Assembly (NCBI GenBank): GCA_030452275.1
Contig: JAKDMR010000035.1
Location: 1-12,007, forward strand
Reading direction: 5' to 3'
Length of the DNA: 12,007 nt
Source: Candidatus Nitrosocosmicus sp.
GTDB lineage: Archaea; Thermoproteota; Nitrososphaeria; Nitrososphaerales; Nitrososphaeraceae
The notes under the pieces were generated by a model. It had not been told where the DNA came from, searched no databases, and worked only from the letters and a program-made list of their open reading frames with translations. The position numbers and the translations under genes are program-made. This document shows, piece after piece, positions 6,281 to 12,007 of this stretch (position 1 is its first letter; every line of letters begins with the position of its first letter).

Positions 6281-6301
6281 TGAAGTAACATTGATTTTCT
6301 A

Positions 6302-6311
6302 ATATTTAAAT
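6302..6311 (-). promoter_or_regulatory. TATA box supporting a leaderless TTG start
   Basis: On the minus strand the sequence around TTTAAATATT is centred near 6307, 27 nt upstream of the TTG at 6280. That spacing places the transcript start on the TTG and supports the choice of start codon for the exported His-rich protein. Confidence 0.5.
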
Positions 6312-6409
6312 TACTAAATGCTTTAGTGAATTATCAATCAAAAGCAGAATTATGTCATTTAAGGTTCAGATTTCTCTAATGTTTTAACCAAAAGGGAATA
6401 AATAAAAGA

Positions 6410-6743
6410 GTGAGATTTCGAATAGTACAATCTGAACAAAAATTATCCGATCTGGCCTTTTTGGAGTGGAATAGGCTTTGCGCTATTTGGGATATTGCTG
6501 GTGGCACTGAGGGCAAATGTGCGAGTCTCCTTTATTTTCTTTGCTGTTGCACTGTTCCTATTTATAATTTGGGTATACCTGATTTTGAAAACTGATAGGA
6601 AAAAGAAATTGGGCAAAATCGAACTTCAAAAATGCTTATGTCCTATATGCAAGCATGAAGCAACAAATGTCTGTGTTAAACAAAAATGCCCTTGTTGCAT
6701 AGATATGAAAGATAATTCTGTTGTTGGACATTCTGTAGAATAG
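6410..6743 (+). pseudogene. Membrane protein with C-terminal zinc ribbon, one-base shift near start
   Basis: Removing one A from the A5 run at 6438-6442 yields a 110-residue protein from GTG 6410. Its N-terminus reads VRFRIVQSEQNYPIWPFWSG, then two hydrophobic segments (about 18-33 and 40-60, SFIFFAVALFLFIIWVYLIL), a Lys-rich linker and a Cys-rich tail: CLCPIC, then C, then KCPCC. That is a membrane-anchored zinc ribbon, presumably cytoplasmic. Without the correction the GTG frame runs into TAG at 6593-6595 and reads Cys/Trp-rich nonsense after the run; the membrane frame alone has no good start before TTG 6495 and would lose the first segment. I do not recognise the family. A role in membrane protein handling or signalling would be guesswork. 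The intact second half suggests recent damage or an assembly error. Confidence 0.65.
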
Positions 6744-7067
6744 CATTAGCAACAGGAAGCAGGCATGTTGTCAAATCAATCTTGACCTCTGTTTTATAAC
6801 ACACATTGTGATCATCCCTCATCATAATCTATGTGAATAACCATCTTACTTTCCAAAAGTATGGGGGTTAAATCTCTCTTCCCAGTTAGAATTTTGTTTA
6901 TATTTGGGGATAAGTGTGTGATTACGCGACTATGCAGACCCACGAGAAGTTAGGTTTGCATAACTTCTCGAAGGGATGAAATACCTACTTATCACATTTG
7001 AACACTTTCAAATATGATCATATGTTATAACACAATTCGAATATTTAAATTTTATTTGAATACAAGT
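6744..7067. other. Intergenic stretch with an RNA-like structured core
   Basis: No protein gene is visible between the membrane zinc ribbon and the decayed IS. The only structure I see is the nested inverted repeat at 6909-6993, listed separately. A TATA-like GTTTATATTTG lies at 6896-6906. Confidence 0.5.
6909..6993 (+). ncRNA. Candidate structured RNA (nested stems)
   Basis: The strongest hairpin is CGAGAAGTTA (6943-6952), loop GGTTTGCA, and TAACTTCTCG (6961-6970): a perfect 10-bp stem. Outside it, GATAAGT (6909-6915) pairs perfectly with ACTTATC (6987-6993). The part between the stems is richer in G and C than the flanks, as is often seen for RNAs in AT-rich archaea. A TATA-like box at 6896-6906 would start transcription near 6924-6927, which would include the inner hairpin but not the outer stem; the two readings are alternatives. 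There is no match to any RNA family I know, and the strand is uncertain. A protein-binding inverted repeat is another explanation. Confidence 0.3.
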
Positions 7068-7745
7068 GGCTCTTTTAACGAAGTTATGACTGGTATTGTT
7101 TCTGTTATGATTACCAACAATAAACAACTTGAAGATATGTGTGAAATTGTCTAATTGTACTATTCAGGTCTCAGAAAAAACCTCAAAGTTTGAATTTAGC
7201 ATCAAACGAAACCATGTCTTGTCAGCAAAAAAGAATGAAAGTGGATCCCAAAACAGCGGCCCAGAAGAATTCACGCAAAGAGGAAAGATATTGCGAATTA
7301 AAGCATAGACAAAACCCTTGTTAGACGATGCGTACCTTTAGGCCGGGCTGCCTGTCATTGAGCTTAAAAACAGAGAAATTCTTGCTCTGTCCTTATCCAA
7401 GGAAAGAAAAAAACATGCTGGCAGTATAAAGAATGACTCATTTCAGTTTAGTCAAGATTATTGAAAAGGGAAAGCATCCTGTTTCTATAAATGATGGATA
7501 CACCGGGGTATCATACCAGGGCTGCAGATTCCTCAAACTACAACATCAAATTCATTCTCCAATTTGAGAAAAGCCCGAGATAGAGAGAACCAAACAATAT
7601 ATACGTCAAGCATAGGACAGAATGTTTTAACTAATACTTTCCTTATCAAACGGAAAAAAGTAATTTTTATCACGTTAAAAACGGGCTCAATTTGTGTGTA
7701 AATATGCATTACAAAGAGGGGGGATAAACGCTTAAGTTAATGACC
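7068..7745 (+). mobile_element. Decayed IS6-family element, related to the copy at 4430-5120
   Basis: The stretch has the size (about 678 bp) and layout of the complete IS. Its left end GGCTCTTTTAACGAAG (7068-7083) resembles the IS end GGCGCTGTTAACTTAAG, and its right end GCTTAAGTTAATGACC (7730-7745) resembles the other end, preceded by the same G6 stretch. Remains of the transposase run through it on the plus strand. The possible target duplications (7060-7067, 7746-7753) match at only about half of their positions. It is much older than the other copy and lies in opposite orientation. Confidence 0.78.
7107..7735 (+). pseudogene. Degenerate IS6-family transposase
   Basis: Pieces of the protein can be laid along the better-kept copy at 4442-5068. 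MITNNKQL with LYYSGL (from ATG 7107) matches the N-terminus. KRNHV and a WKWIQNSGP-like stretch (around 7205-7262) match the helix-turn-helix end. KRKDIAN, stop, SIDKTLVR (around 7272-7326) matches the region of the first Asp. KNREILALSLSKER (about 7367-7408), then VKIIEKGKHPVSINDG (second Asp), GCRFLKLQHQIHSPI and PEIERTKQYI (Glu) match the rest. At least four stops or frame changes interrupt it. The TAA at 7733-7735 falls in the terminal repeat, as in the intact copy. No product is expected. Confidence 0.78.
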
Positions 7746-7858
7746 ATTGAATGTACTGGCTATTTTCATTAAAGGGTGTGGACTGAAATTTGGGATACAA
7801 AATCAGATATTGGATTTACCCAAAAATAGACATGATTTTAGATTCTAATAAAGATAAC

Positions 7859-7869
7859 TTTTTATAAAA
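7859..7869 (+). promoter_or_regulatory. TATA box of wecB (leaderless or nearly so)
   Basis: The sequence TTTTTATAAAA (centre about 7865) lies 24 nt upstream of the ATG at 7889. No Shine-Dalgarno motif follows. The spacing indicates transcription starting at or next to the start codon. Confidence 0.6.
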
Positions 7870-7888
7870 CTTTTTACAAACAACTAAA

Positions 7889-8926
7889 ATGAAATTAGTT
7901 ACTATTGCAGGGACTAGACCTGAAATAATAAAGCTGGCCTACCTGATTCCATTGTTAAATACTAACTTTGACCACAAATTTGTGTACACAGGGCAACATT
8001 TTTCACCAAATATGAGCGACATTTTCATTGATGAATTAAAAGTCAAACCTGACTATGATCTTCAATCAAATTCATCTGACATTCCCACAATGAGAACTAA
8101 ATTGTTACCTGTATTAAAAAATATTAATCCTGATTGTGTCGTTATATATGGGGACACTAACTCTAGTATGGCCGCGGCATTAGCAGCCAATGATATTAAG
8201 AGTAAAATCATACATGTTGAAGCTGGGGTTAGAGACTTTGACATGCATGTACCAGAGGAACCACTTAGGATCCAAATAGATGAAATGTCTGACTATCTTT
8301 TTTCACCTTCAAGTTTTTGTACGACTGTTTTATCGTATGAAAATATAAGTGGAAAAGTTTTCACTACCGGGAATTTGATAGTAGATGTTTGCAAAGATTT
8401 GTCAAAAATTGCAATATCGACGAACCTTCCCGAGTCTATCCCGCAGGATTTTCTCTTACTAACTTTACACAGGCCAGAAAATGTCGATAACCCTCAAAAT
8501 CTTAAATTACTCATGAACCATGTTGGCTCTACTGATTATCCTGTTGTATTACCCGTTCATCCTAGAACTAAAAAAAACTTAAGCAACTTTAACATCAGTG
8601 TTCCTTCAAATATAACAATGATAGATCCACTAGGATACATGAAATTTCTTTCCTTAATGTTGAAATCAAAATTGATATTGACGGATTCGGGGGGTATTCA
8701 AGAGGAATCAATTACAATAAAGAAGCCTTGTATTACACTCAGACATACGTCGGCAAGGTGGGAGACTATATTGCTAAGATCAAACATTTTGTTCCCACCC
8801 GATAGGGAAGATAATCTGGATGAAGTTATAAACATGATGATTGGAGCAAAAATACATAGGAATCCTTATGGCGAGAATGTTGCCGAAAAGATCATCGACA
8901 TAATGAAAAGTGAATTAATCAAATAG
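7889..8926 (+). CDS. wecB: UDP-N-acetylglucosamine 2-epimerase (non-hydrolysing)
   Basis: This cytoplasmic enzyme interconverts UDP-GlcNAc and UDP-ManNAc, the first step to ManNAc- or ManNAcA-containing surface glycans. The 345-residue protein has the GT-B-like two-domain fold and all family motifs: GTRPEIIKLA (8-17, R10 and K15), TGQH (34-37), YGDTNS (87-92, D89), HVEAGVRDF (109-117, E111), VPEEPLRIQID (121-131), LHRPEN (193-198; H194, R195, E197), LPVHPRTK (221-228), TDSGGIQEE (265-273) and LRHTSARWET (284-293). It is slightly shorter than typical bacterial enzymes (about 370). The ATG fits the leaderless promoter. The gene keeps its frame over an A8 run (8570-8577), in contrast to neighbours broken at shorter runs. 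It stands alone; a glycan partner in the window is the lpxD-like gene, 6.6 kb away on the other strand. Confidence 0.95.
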   Translation: MKLVTIAGTRPEIIKLAYLIPLLNTNFDHKFVYTGQHFSPNMSDIFIDELKVKPDYDLQSNSSDIPTMRTKLLPVLKNINPDCVVIYGDTNSSMAAALAANDIKSKIIHVEAGVRDFDMHVPEEPLRIQIDEMSDYLFSPSSFCTTVLSYENISGKVFTTGNLIVDVCKDLSKIAISTNLPESIPQDFLLLTLHRPENVDNPQNLKLLMNHVGSTDYPVVLPVHPRTKKNLSNFNISVPSNITMIDPLGYMKFLSLMLKSKLILTDSGGIQEESITIKKPCITLRHTSARWETILLRSNILFPPDREDNLDEVINMMIGAKIHRNPYGENVAEKIIDIMKSELIK

Positions 8927-9227
8927 AGAGGAATACAACCTTTTCAAATACTTTAAATGAAAAACCCAATTGTAAAGTAGTCTGCGGATATGTTCTTCAT
9001 GATACTCTGCACTTAATACCTTTTTCACTTATCTTTTATGCTATTTTCAAGCCCTAATGGTACTCTGCACATTGGCTGAGGTATATCCAATTTGTTATTA
9101 ATTAGATGATGTTCATTACATTCTGCGTTGTTTCCTTTACATGCACATCATTTTCAGGCTAGTATTCTTTGGGATAATATCATAGTTCGACCTAAAAGAT
9201 ATAGTTCACTGTTTATTATATTCCCTT
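8927..9227. other. Convergent intergenic region
   Basis: It lies between the stop codons of wecB and the GH26-like gene, so it should contain two transcript ends. I see T-rich tracts (for example around 9022-9035) but no stable hairpin. A 10-bp direct repeat is listed separately. Confidence 0.5.
9003..9070. repeat. Direct repeat TACTCTGCAC, 58-nt period
   Basis: TACTCTGCAC occurs at 9003-9012 and 9061-9070. Ten identical bases in AT-rich sequence are a little unusual, but no function is apparent. Confidence 0.35.
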
Positions 9228-10385
9228 TTAATTAAATTCATATTGTACAGCAGATATAAAAAACGGCGATGAAATTAACTCTTTGTAAATATCCACCCCT
9301 TCAGAAGATGAATTTACCGTTAAATCAATTATGTTGTCACCATTGTCCCATTTCTCATTCCAATAACTAATTGCCTTGATACGAGGATATGTTCCATTCT
9401 CAATTAATTGAAGCGCCTCTCGCATCCATTCACTTTTGTTTCCCATTTCTGGATCTTCTATTATTCCCAACTCCAATATTGCAAAAGGTTTAGTAGCTGA
9501 TACGGACTCTAATTCTGTATAAGCAGTATCCATAATCTCAGTAAACGATGTCCATTCTTTACCACGTTCAGTAGAACCATAAACACTCGTACCTATCCAA
9601 TCAATGTATTCATCTCCAGGGTAATAGTTTTCTATGCTGTTCCATGGCTCGTCAGTGGGGGTTTCATCACCAACCTCATGGTAAGGAAAGACGTGGAATA
9701 CCCACGTTATGTTATTTACACCCTCACTTCTAAATAGGTCTATTATATGTCTGTAAGCATCACGAAATCTTTCTGGACCATCGGCAGTATTTGGATCTCC
9801 GTATTCCTCAGTTTCTCCCCCACCGTTGAGTATACCACTCCATGGAAACCAATCACCATTAACCTCAGTTCCAAATTCAACCATTAGAGGAATATTGGTA
9901 TTTTTGGCATCTTGCGCCCATTCAATTAAACTGTCATCAAAGTCGCCATCAATAATTCCTTGAAGAGTATAAACTGGATCTGCCTCACCCTGATCAAAAG
10001 TAGTCCGAGGCATCATTCGAATAAACGGAACAATATCCAAGCTATCTATCGTTCTTACAGATTCTTCTGGAAATTCGATATCTTCTATCCAATTATTAGA
10101 AAAATAGGCCCAAGTTATTTCCTTACCAACCAATTCTTCATAATCGATCATTCTTTCTGCTGTTACTTCGTCCTCCGTACCACCAAAATCAGGATTAGAT
10201 CCATGATAAACTCCGCTAGTAGGAGGGGCAATTTTCACATCAAGACCAGAAATGTCTTCAGACCCCTGGCTAAAAGCATAATGATTAGTAGTGTTGATTG
10301 ATTGAAATTGGTAGTATACTGACGTAAAAATTGATGTAGATATAATGAAAATTAGCGATATACTTGATATTAACCTCCAGGTCAT
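9228..10385 (-). CDS. Exported GH26-like glycoside hydrolase (beta-mannanase type)
   Basis: The 385-residue protein begins with a hydrophobic signal or anchor (residues about 5-25) and a Ser/Thr/Asn-rich linker; the catalytic domain follows from about 50. GH26 enzymes are (beta/alpha)8 barrels that cleave beta-mannans or related glucans with two Glu. The acid/base is seen as E174 in EFGTEVNGDWFPWSG (170-184), matching the family's HEMNGxWFPW with His replaced by Thr. The nucleophile is E305 in KPFAILELG (299-307). VPFIRMMPR (119-127), NITWVFHVFPY (225-235), YIDWIGTSVYG (260-270) and AISYWNEKW (338-346) fit barrel strands. Length is normal for a single-domain enzyme. The substrate cannot be read from sequence; remodelling of its own exopolysaccharide or use of soil mannans are both possible. 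The ATG at 10385 is supported by a TATA box 31 nt upstream. Confidence 0.85.
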   Translation of the reverse strand: MTWRLISSISLIFIISTSIFTSVYYQFQSINTTNHYAFSQGSEDISGLDVKIAPPTSGVYHGSNPDFGGTEDEVTAERMIDYEELVGKEITWAYFSNNWIEDIEFPEESVRTIDSLDIVPFIRMMPRTTFDQGEADPVYTLQGIIDGDFDDSLIEWAQDAKNTNIPLMVEFGTEVNGDWFPWSGILNGGGETEEYGDPNTADGPERFRDAYRHIIDLFRSEGVNNITWVFHVFPYHEVGDETPTDEPWNSIENYYPGDEYIDWIGTSVYGSTERGKEWTSFTEIMDTAYTELESVSATKPFAILELGIIEDPEMGNKSEWMREALQLIENGTYPRIKAISYWNEKWDNGDNIIDLTVNSSSEGVDIYKELISSPFFISAVQYEFN

Positions 10386-10411
10386 GTGGCATACATACTA
10401 GACATTTGAGT

Positions 10412-10421
10412 AATTATATAC
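10412..10421 (-). promoter_or_regulatory. TATA box of the GH26-like gene
   Basis: The minus strand reads GGTATATAATTA around centre 10416, 31 nt upstream of the ATG at 10385. Transcription would start around 10390, giving a leader of about 5 nt. Confidence 0.5.
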
Positions 10422-10746
10422 CCTTACACCTTGACTCTTCGTAGTCTCCATCAGCTTTAGTAGAAATCTTCTAGTTTACCCTCACACTAGATGAAAGTAT
10501 TCGTTAAATAATATTTCAGATCTTGTGTTACCTATTATTAGGTCACATTATTATCAGAGCGTTAATCATCCATTGGTATGACTACTAATTCTATGAAATC
10601 TGAAATGAAAATGCATAACAGCACGTTTCATTTTATCTGTAGACCATAAATGATAAAGAAAATCCCCACATGGAAATAGATCTAGTACCAACTATAATTT
10701 GCCGAAAATATATTATCTTTTTTCATTTAACTCGTGGGAGCTAAAC

Positions 10747-10833
10747 ATGCCTGGTTGGATTAGTAAGATCATACTTTCTACGACTACCGCCTTTATAACG
10801 CATCAAATTTATGCCAAGGTCCTGTTAACATAA
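10747..10833 (+). CDS. Possible 28-residue peptide
   Basis: The frame reads MPGWISKIILSTTTAFITHQ and ends at TAA 10831-10833. A GGGAG sequence lies about six bases before the ATG, one of very few Shine-Dalgarno-like sites in this window. The peptide is moderately hydrophobic with one Lys near each end. No family is recognised. Its stop codon overlaps the left arm of a 12-bp inverted repeat. A chance frame is at least as likely. Confidence 0.2.
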   Translation: MPGWISKIILSTTTAFITHQIYAKVLLT

Positions 10834-10877
10834 TGTTGAGTGGATAATTAAAGTTGCTCTATTTCCATTATGTTAAC
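10824..10877. repeat. 12-bp perfect inverted repeat
   Basis: GTTAACATAATG (10824-10835) and CATTATGTTAAC (10866-10877) are exact reverse complements with a 30-nt loop. Each arm includes the palindrome GTTAAC, also found in the IS6-family ends here. It could be a stem-loop at a transcript end, a protein site or a trace of an IS end. Confidence 0.5.
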
Positions 10878-11018
10878 TAAAAGGAATAGAATGTCTTCGA
10901 ACTATATTCTCCTATGTTAGCGGAGCGGTTATATTAATAAATTCATAACATCTATTTCTTTTAAACAACTCAATGGTATTAAAGAGCCTAAACTTATTAT
11001 CTCAATCCATTATTTGAA

Positions 11019-11417
11019 TTAACGATTGCCTACAATTACATTTTCTTGAGGTAATATCATAGTCTGATTATCAAGAACCACTTTGTTACTATTTAAACCA
11101 TTTAGAATTCCTGTTTTAATAGATGTTGTAGCATTAGTAATACTATATGTGGGATTATTTGATAATGGATTTGATATTAAAGAAGTATTTTTTAGGATAT
11201 GGTCTTCAAGTGTGGACTCGTATACTTTGCTTTGTCTATCCCCTAAAGAAGGTATTGCAACATATGTAGAGTCTTTTACCTGGGCCGATGTAGACAGCGA
11301 TATAGTTTGAGAAAAAGCAATATCAATATTAGATTTGACATATATCAAAGAAAATAAGATTATAGATACCAAAAATACAAATCCAATGCCTTCTATTTTA
11401 TTTCTGGAGCTAGTCAT
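11019..11417 (-). CDS. Exported or membrane-anchored Ser/Thr/Asn-rich protein
   Basis: The 132-residue protein has a basic start (MTSSRNKIEG), a hydrophobic segment at about 11-27 (IGFVFLVSIILFSLIYV) and a short AFSQ sequence (34-37) that could be a cleavage site or the end of an anchor. The remainder is low in aromatic residues and rich in Ser, Thr, Asn and Ile, with several N-x-S/T sites, as in thaumarchaeal surface proteins. No domain is recognised and no Cys is present, so metal or disulfide roles are unlikely. Its ATG lies six bases after the stop codon of the beta-propeller gene on the same strand, so the two are almost certainly one transcript. That suggests a structural or accessory role alongside the propeller protein on the outside of the cell; this is inference from position only. 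Confidence 0.7.
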   Translation of the reverse strand: MTSSRNKIEGIGFVFLVSIILFSLIYVKSNIDIAFSQTISLSTSAQVKDSTYVAIPSLGDRQSKVYESTLEDHILKNTSLISNPLSNNPTYSITNATTSIKTGILNGLNSNKVVLDNQTMILPQENVIVGNR

Positions 11418-11423
11418 CTCGGT

Positions 11424-12007
11424 TTAATCCAATCTAACAATTTTAGAACCATTCTCATCAATGTAATGTATACTTCCAGCAGAGTCAACCTCAATATCAG
11501 ATGGTTTTTCTTGCACATTCCACTCAGTAAATTCACTGGAAAATGGTGCAAGTCTTCCGATTGTATTTGAATTACTTTCTATGAAATATACATTACCTGT
11601 AGTACGATCAAACTTTATTGAAGTTGGAAGGCTATTAGGAGTAGGTATATTCCATTCTGTAATAAGATTGGTGGTAGGTGCAAGTCTTCCGATTGTATTT
11701 GAATTACTGTCTACATAATACATCTCATTACTACCAGAGAAGCCCAAAGCCAGAGATTTTATACTGGTTGTATTAGATTGGATATGCCATTCTGTAAGTG
11801 TATTAGTCGCCGGAACAAGTCTTCCGATTGTATTTGAATTACTTTCTATGAAATATATATCCCCGGTTGATGAATCTACATTCAATGAGCCAAATTGCCT
11901 ATTGTTGTCCTTTACACCCGAATTATTGCCTACAGTGAAATCAGAAGAATTTGATTGGATATGCCATTCTGTAAGTGTATTAGTCGCCGGAACAAGTCTT
12001 CCGATTG
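11424..12007 (-). CDS. Streptogramin-lyase (Vgb)-like beta-propeller protein, 5' part outside window
   Basis: The frame is open from the right edge to the TAA at 11424, at least 194 codons; the true start lies beyond 12007, and the TTG at 11885 is internal to a repeat. The protein consists of repeats of the form SNSNTIGRL(V/A)P-T-N-x-x-TEW(H/N)I, then a variable part and a DxxTGNVYFIE strand. This is the blade signature of the Vgb/NHL-type propeller. Visible blades begin near 11994, 11817, 11682 and 11550 (plus coordinates of the IGRL codons); spacings are 59, 45 and 44 codons. The first carries an Asn/Ser-rich insertion (about 14 residues extra). Vgb proper linearises streptogramin B antibiotics; archaeal homologues are usually exported propellers of unknown role, and antibiotic inactivation should not be assumed. 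It is followed after six bases by the exported protein gene. Confidence 0.85.
   Translation of the reverse strand, partial: IGRLVPATNTLTEWHIQSNSSDFTVGNNSGVKDNNRQFGSLNVDSSTGDIYFIESNSNTIGRLVPATNTLTEWHIQSNTTSIKSLALGFSGSNEMYYVDSNSNTIGRLAPTTNLITEWNIPTPNSLPTSIKFDRTTGNVYFIESNSNTIGRLAPFSSEFTEWNVQEKPSDIEVDSAGSIHYIDENGSKIVRLD
11550..12007 (-). repeat. Near-identical DNA repeats inside the propeller gene
   Basis: A 27-bp core encoding SNSNTIGRL is identical at 11550-11576, 11682-11708 and 11817-11843, and its first 14 bases recur at 11994-12007 where the window ends. A longer block of 55 bp is identical at 11776-11830 and 11953-12007, 177 bp (59 codons) apart. Identity at synonymous positions points to recent duplication or gene conversion between blades. 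Confidence 0.88.

Larger units (their letters stand above)
10386..11018. other. Long intergenic region
   Basis: About 630 bases contain the promoter of the GH26-like gene at one end and the 3' end of the exported-protein gene at the other. In between I see only a 28-codon frame with a Shine-Dalgarno-like sequence (10747-10833) and a 12-bp inverted repeat (10824-10877), both listed. Confidence 0.5.

Noticed and set aside
6971..6985. GATGAAA near the hairpin as a C box of a C/D-box guide RNA
   Set aside because: No D box (CTGA) or second C'/D' pair at a suitable distance.
4430..7745. A composite transposon bounded by the two IS6 copies
   Set aside because: The right copy is badly decayed, while the left has its own perfect 8-bp duplication, which shows that it inserted alone.
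8062..8244. 60-codon minus-strand frame inside wecB
   Set aside because: Antisense to wecB motifs; shadow frame.
9039..9080. Short frame reading SPNGTLHIG, like the HIGH region of class I aminoacyl-tRNA synthetases
   Set aside because: Only 13 codons before a stop, with nothing of the synthetase around it; chance.
9960..10301. 113-codon frame opposite the GH26-like gene
   Set aside because: It overlaps the catalytic domain on the other strand and shows no domain or plausible start.
11424..11885. Propeller gene starting at TTG 11885
   Set aside because: The frame is open to the window edge and another blade is readable upstream, so the start is outside the window.
11424..12007. Calling the propeller a streptogramin resistance enzyme
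   Set aside because: Only the blade repeats are visible; the catalytic residues of true Vgb cannot be placed, and exported archaeal propellers rarely have this role.
1..12007. CRISPR array, toxin-antitoxin pair or phage-defence cluster
   Set aside because: No regularly spaced repeats with unique spacers, no cas-like protein and no paired small genes with toxin motifs; the only tandem repeats encode propeller blades.

Overview
The window looks like chromosomal DNA of an ammonia-oxidising-type archaeon (Nitrososphaeria/Thaumarchaeota, probably a soil lineage close to Nitrososphaera or Nitrosocosmicus). The signs are AT-rich DNA, archaeal TATA boxes about 24-27 nt upstream of start codons with little or no leader, several TTG/GTG starts without Shine-Dalgarno sequences, short Cys-rich zinc-ribbon proteins, a PII-like protein, and many short N/S/T-rich exported proteins. 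The taxonomic call is inferred from protein style; no marker gene is present. I see no rRNA, tRNA or CRISPR array.

Layout, left to right. 1-142: decayed tail of an IS5-type transposase. 220-1257 (-): an LpxD-type acyltransferase with the full family architecture. 1395-1857 (-): an exported beta-rich protein whose signal peptide is out of frame by one base in a T7 run. 1862-2664: mostly non-coding. 2665-3646: three small genes, one a zinc-ribbon protein. 3777-4091 (+): a PII-like protein with a clear leaderless promoter. 4430-5120: a complete IS6-family element with 17-bp terminal inverted repeats and an exact 8-bp target duplication. It sits between the TATA box and the ATG of an RDD-family membrane protein gene (5143-5685), which now carries two compensating single-base shifts. 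5738-6280 (-): an exported His/Cys-rich protein. 6410-6743 (+): a membrane zinc-ribbon protein with a one-base shift. 6909-6993: a possible structured RNA. 7068-7745: a decayed second copy of the IS6-type element, in opposite orientation. 7889-8926 (+): UDP-GlcNAc 2-epimerase. 9228-10385 (-): an exported GH26-like glycosidase. 11019-12007 (-): an operon-like pair, an exported Ser/Thr/Asn-rich protein preceded by a streptogramin-lyase-like beta-propeller that runs off the right edge.

A loose common theme is the cell surface: nucleotide-sugar epimerisation (wecB), amino-sugar acylation (LpxD-like), a mannanase-like secreted enzyme and exported propeller and repeat proteins. These genes are scattered over both strands, so this is not one operon. 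The other theme is decay. Two transposons and a transposase tail are present, and four genes (exported protein, transposase, RDD, membrane zinc ribbon) carry six single-base shifts at A/T homopolymers, while the three long enzyme genes are intact.

I found no convincing new multi-gene system. The best leads are the IS that separates a promoter from its gene, the homopolymer frameshifts (decay, assembly error or slippage), the LpxD-type enzyme in an archaeon, the PII protein with a shortened nucleotide loop, and the RNA-like hairpin at 6909-6993.
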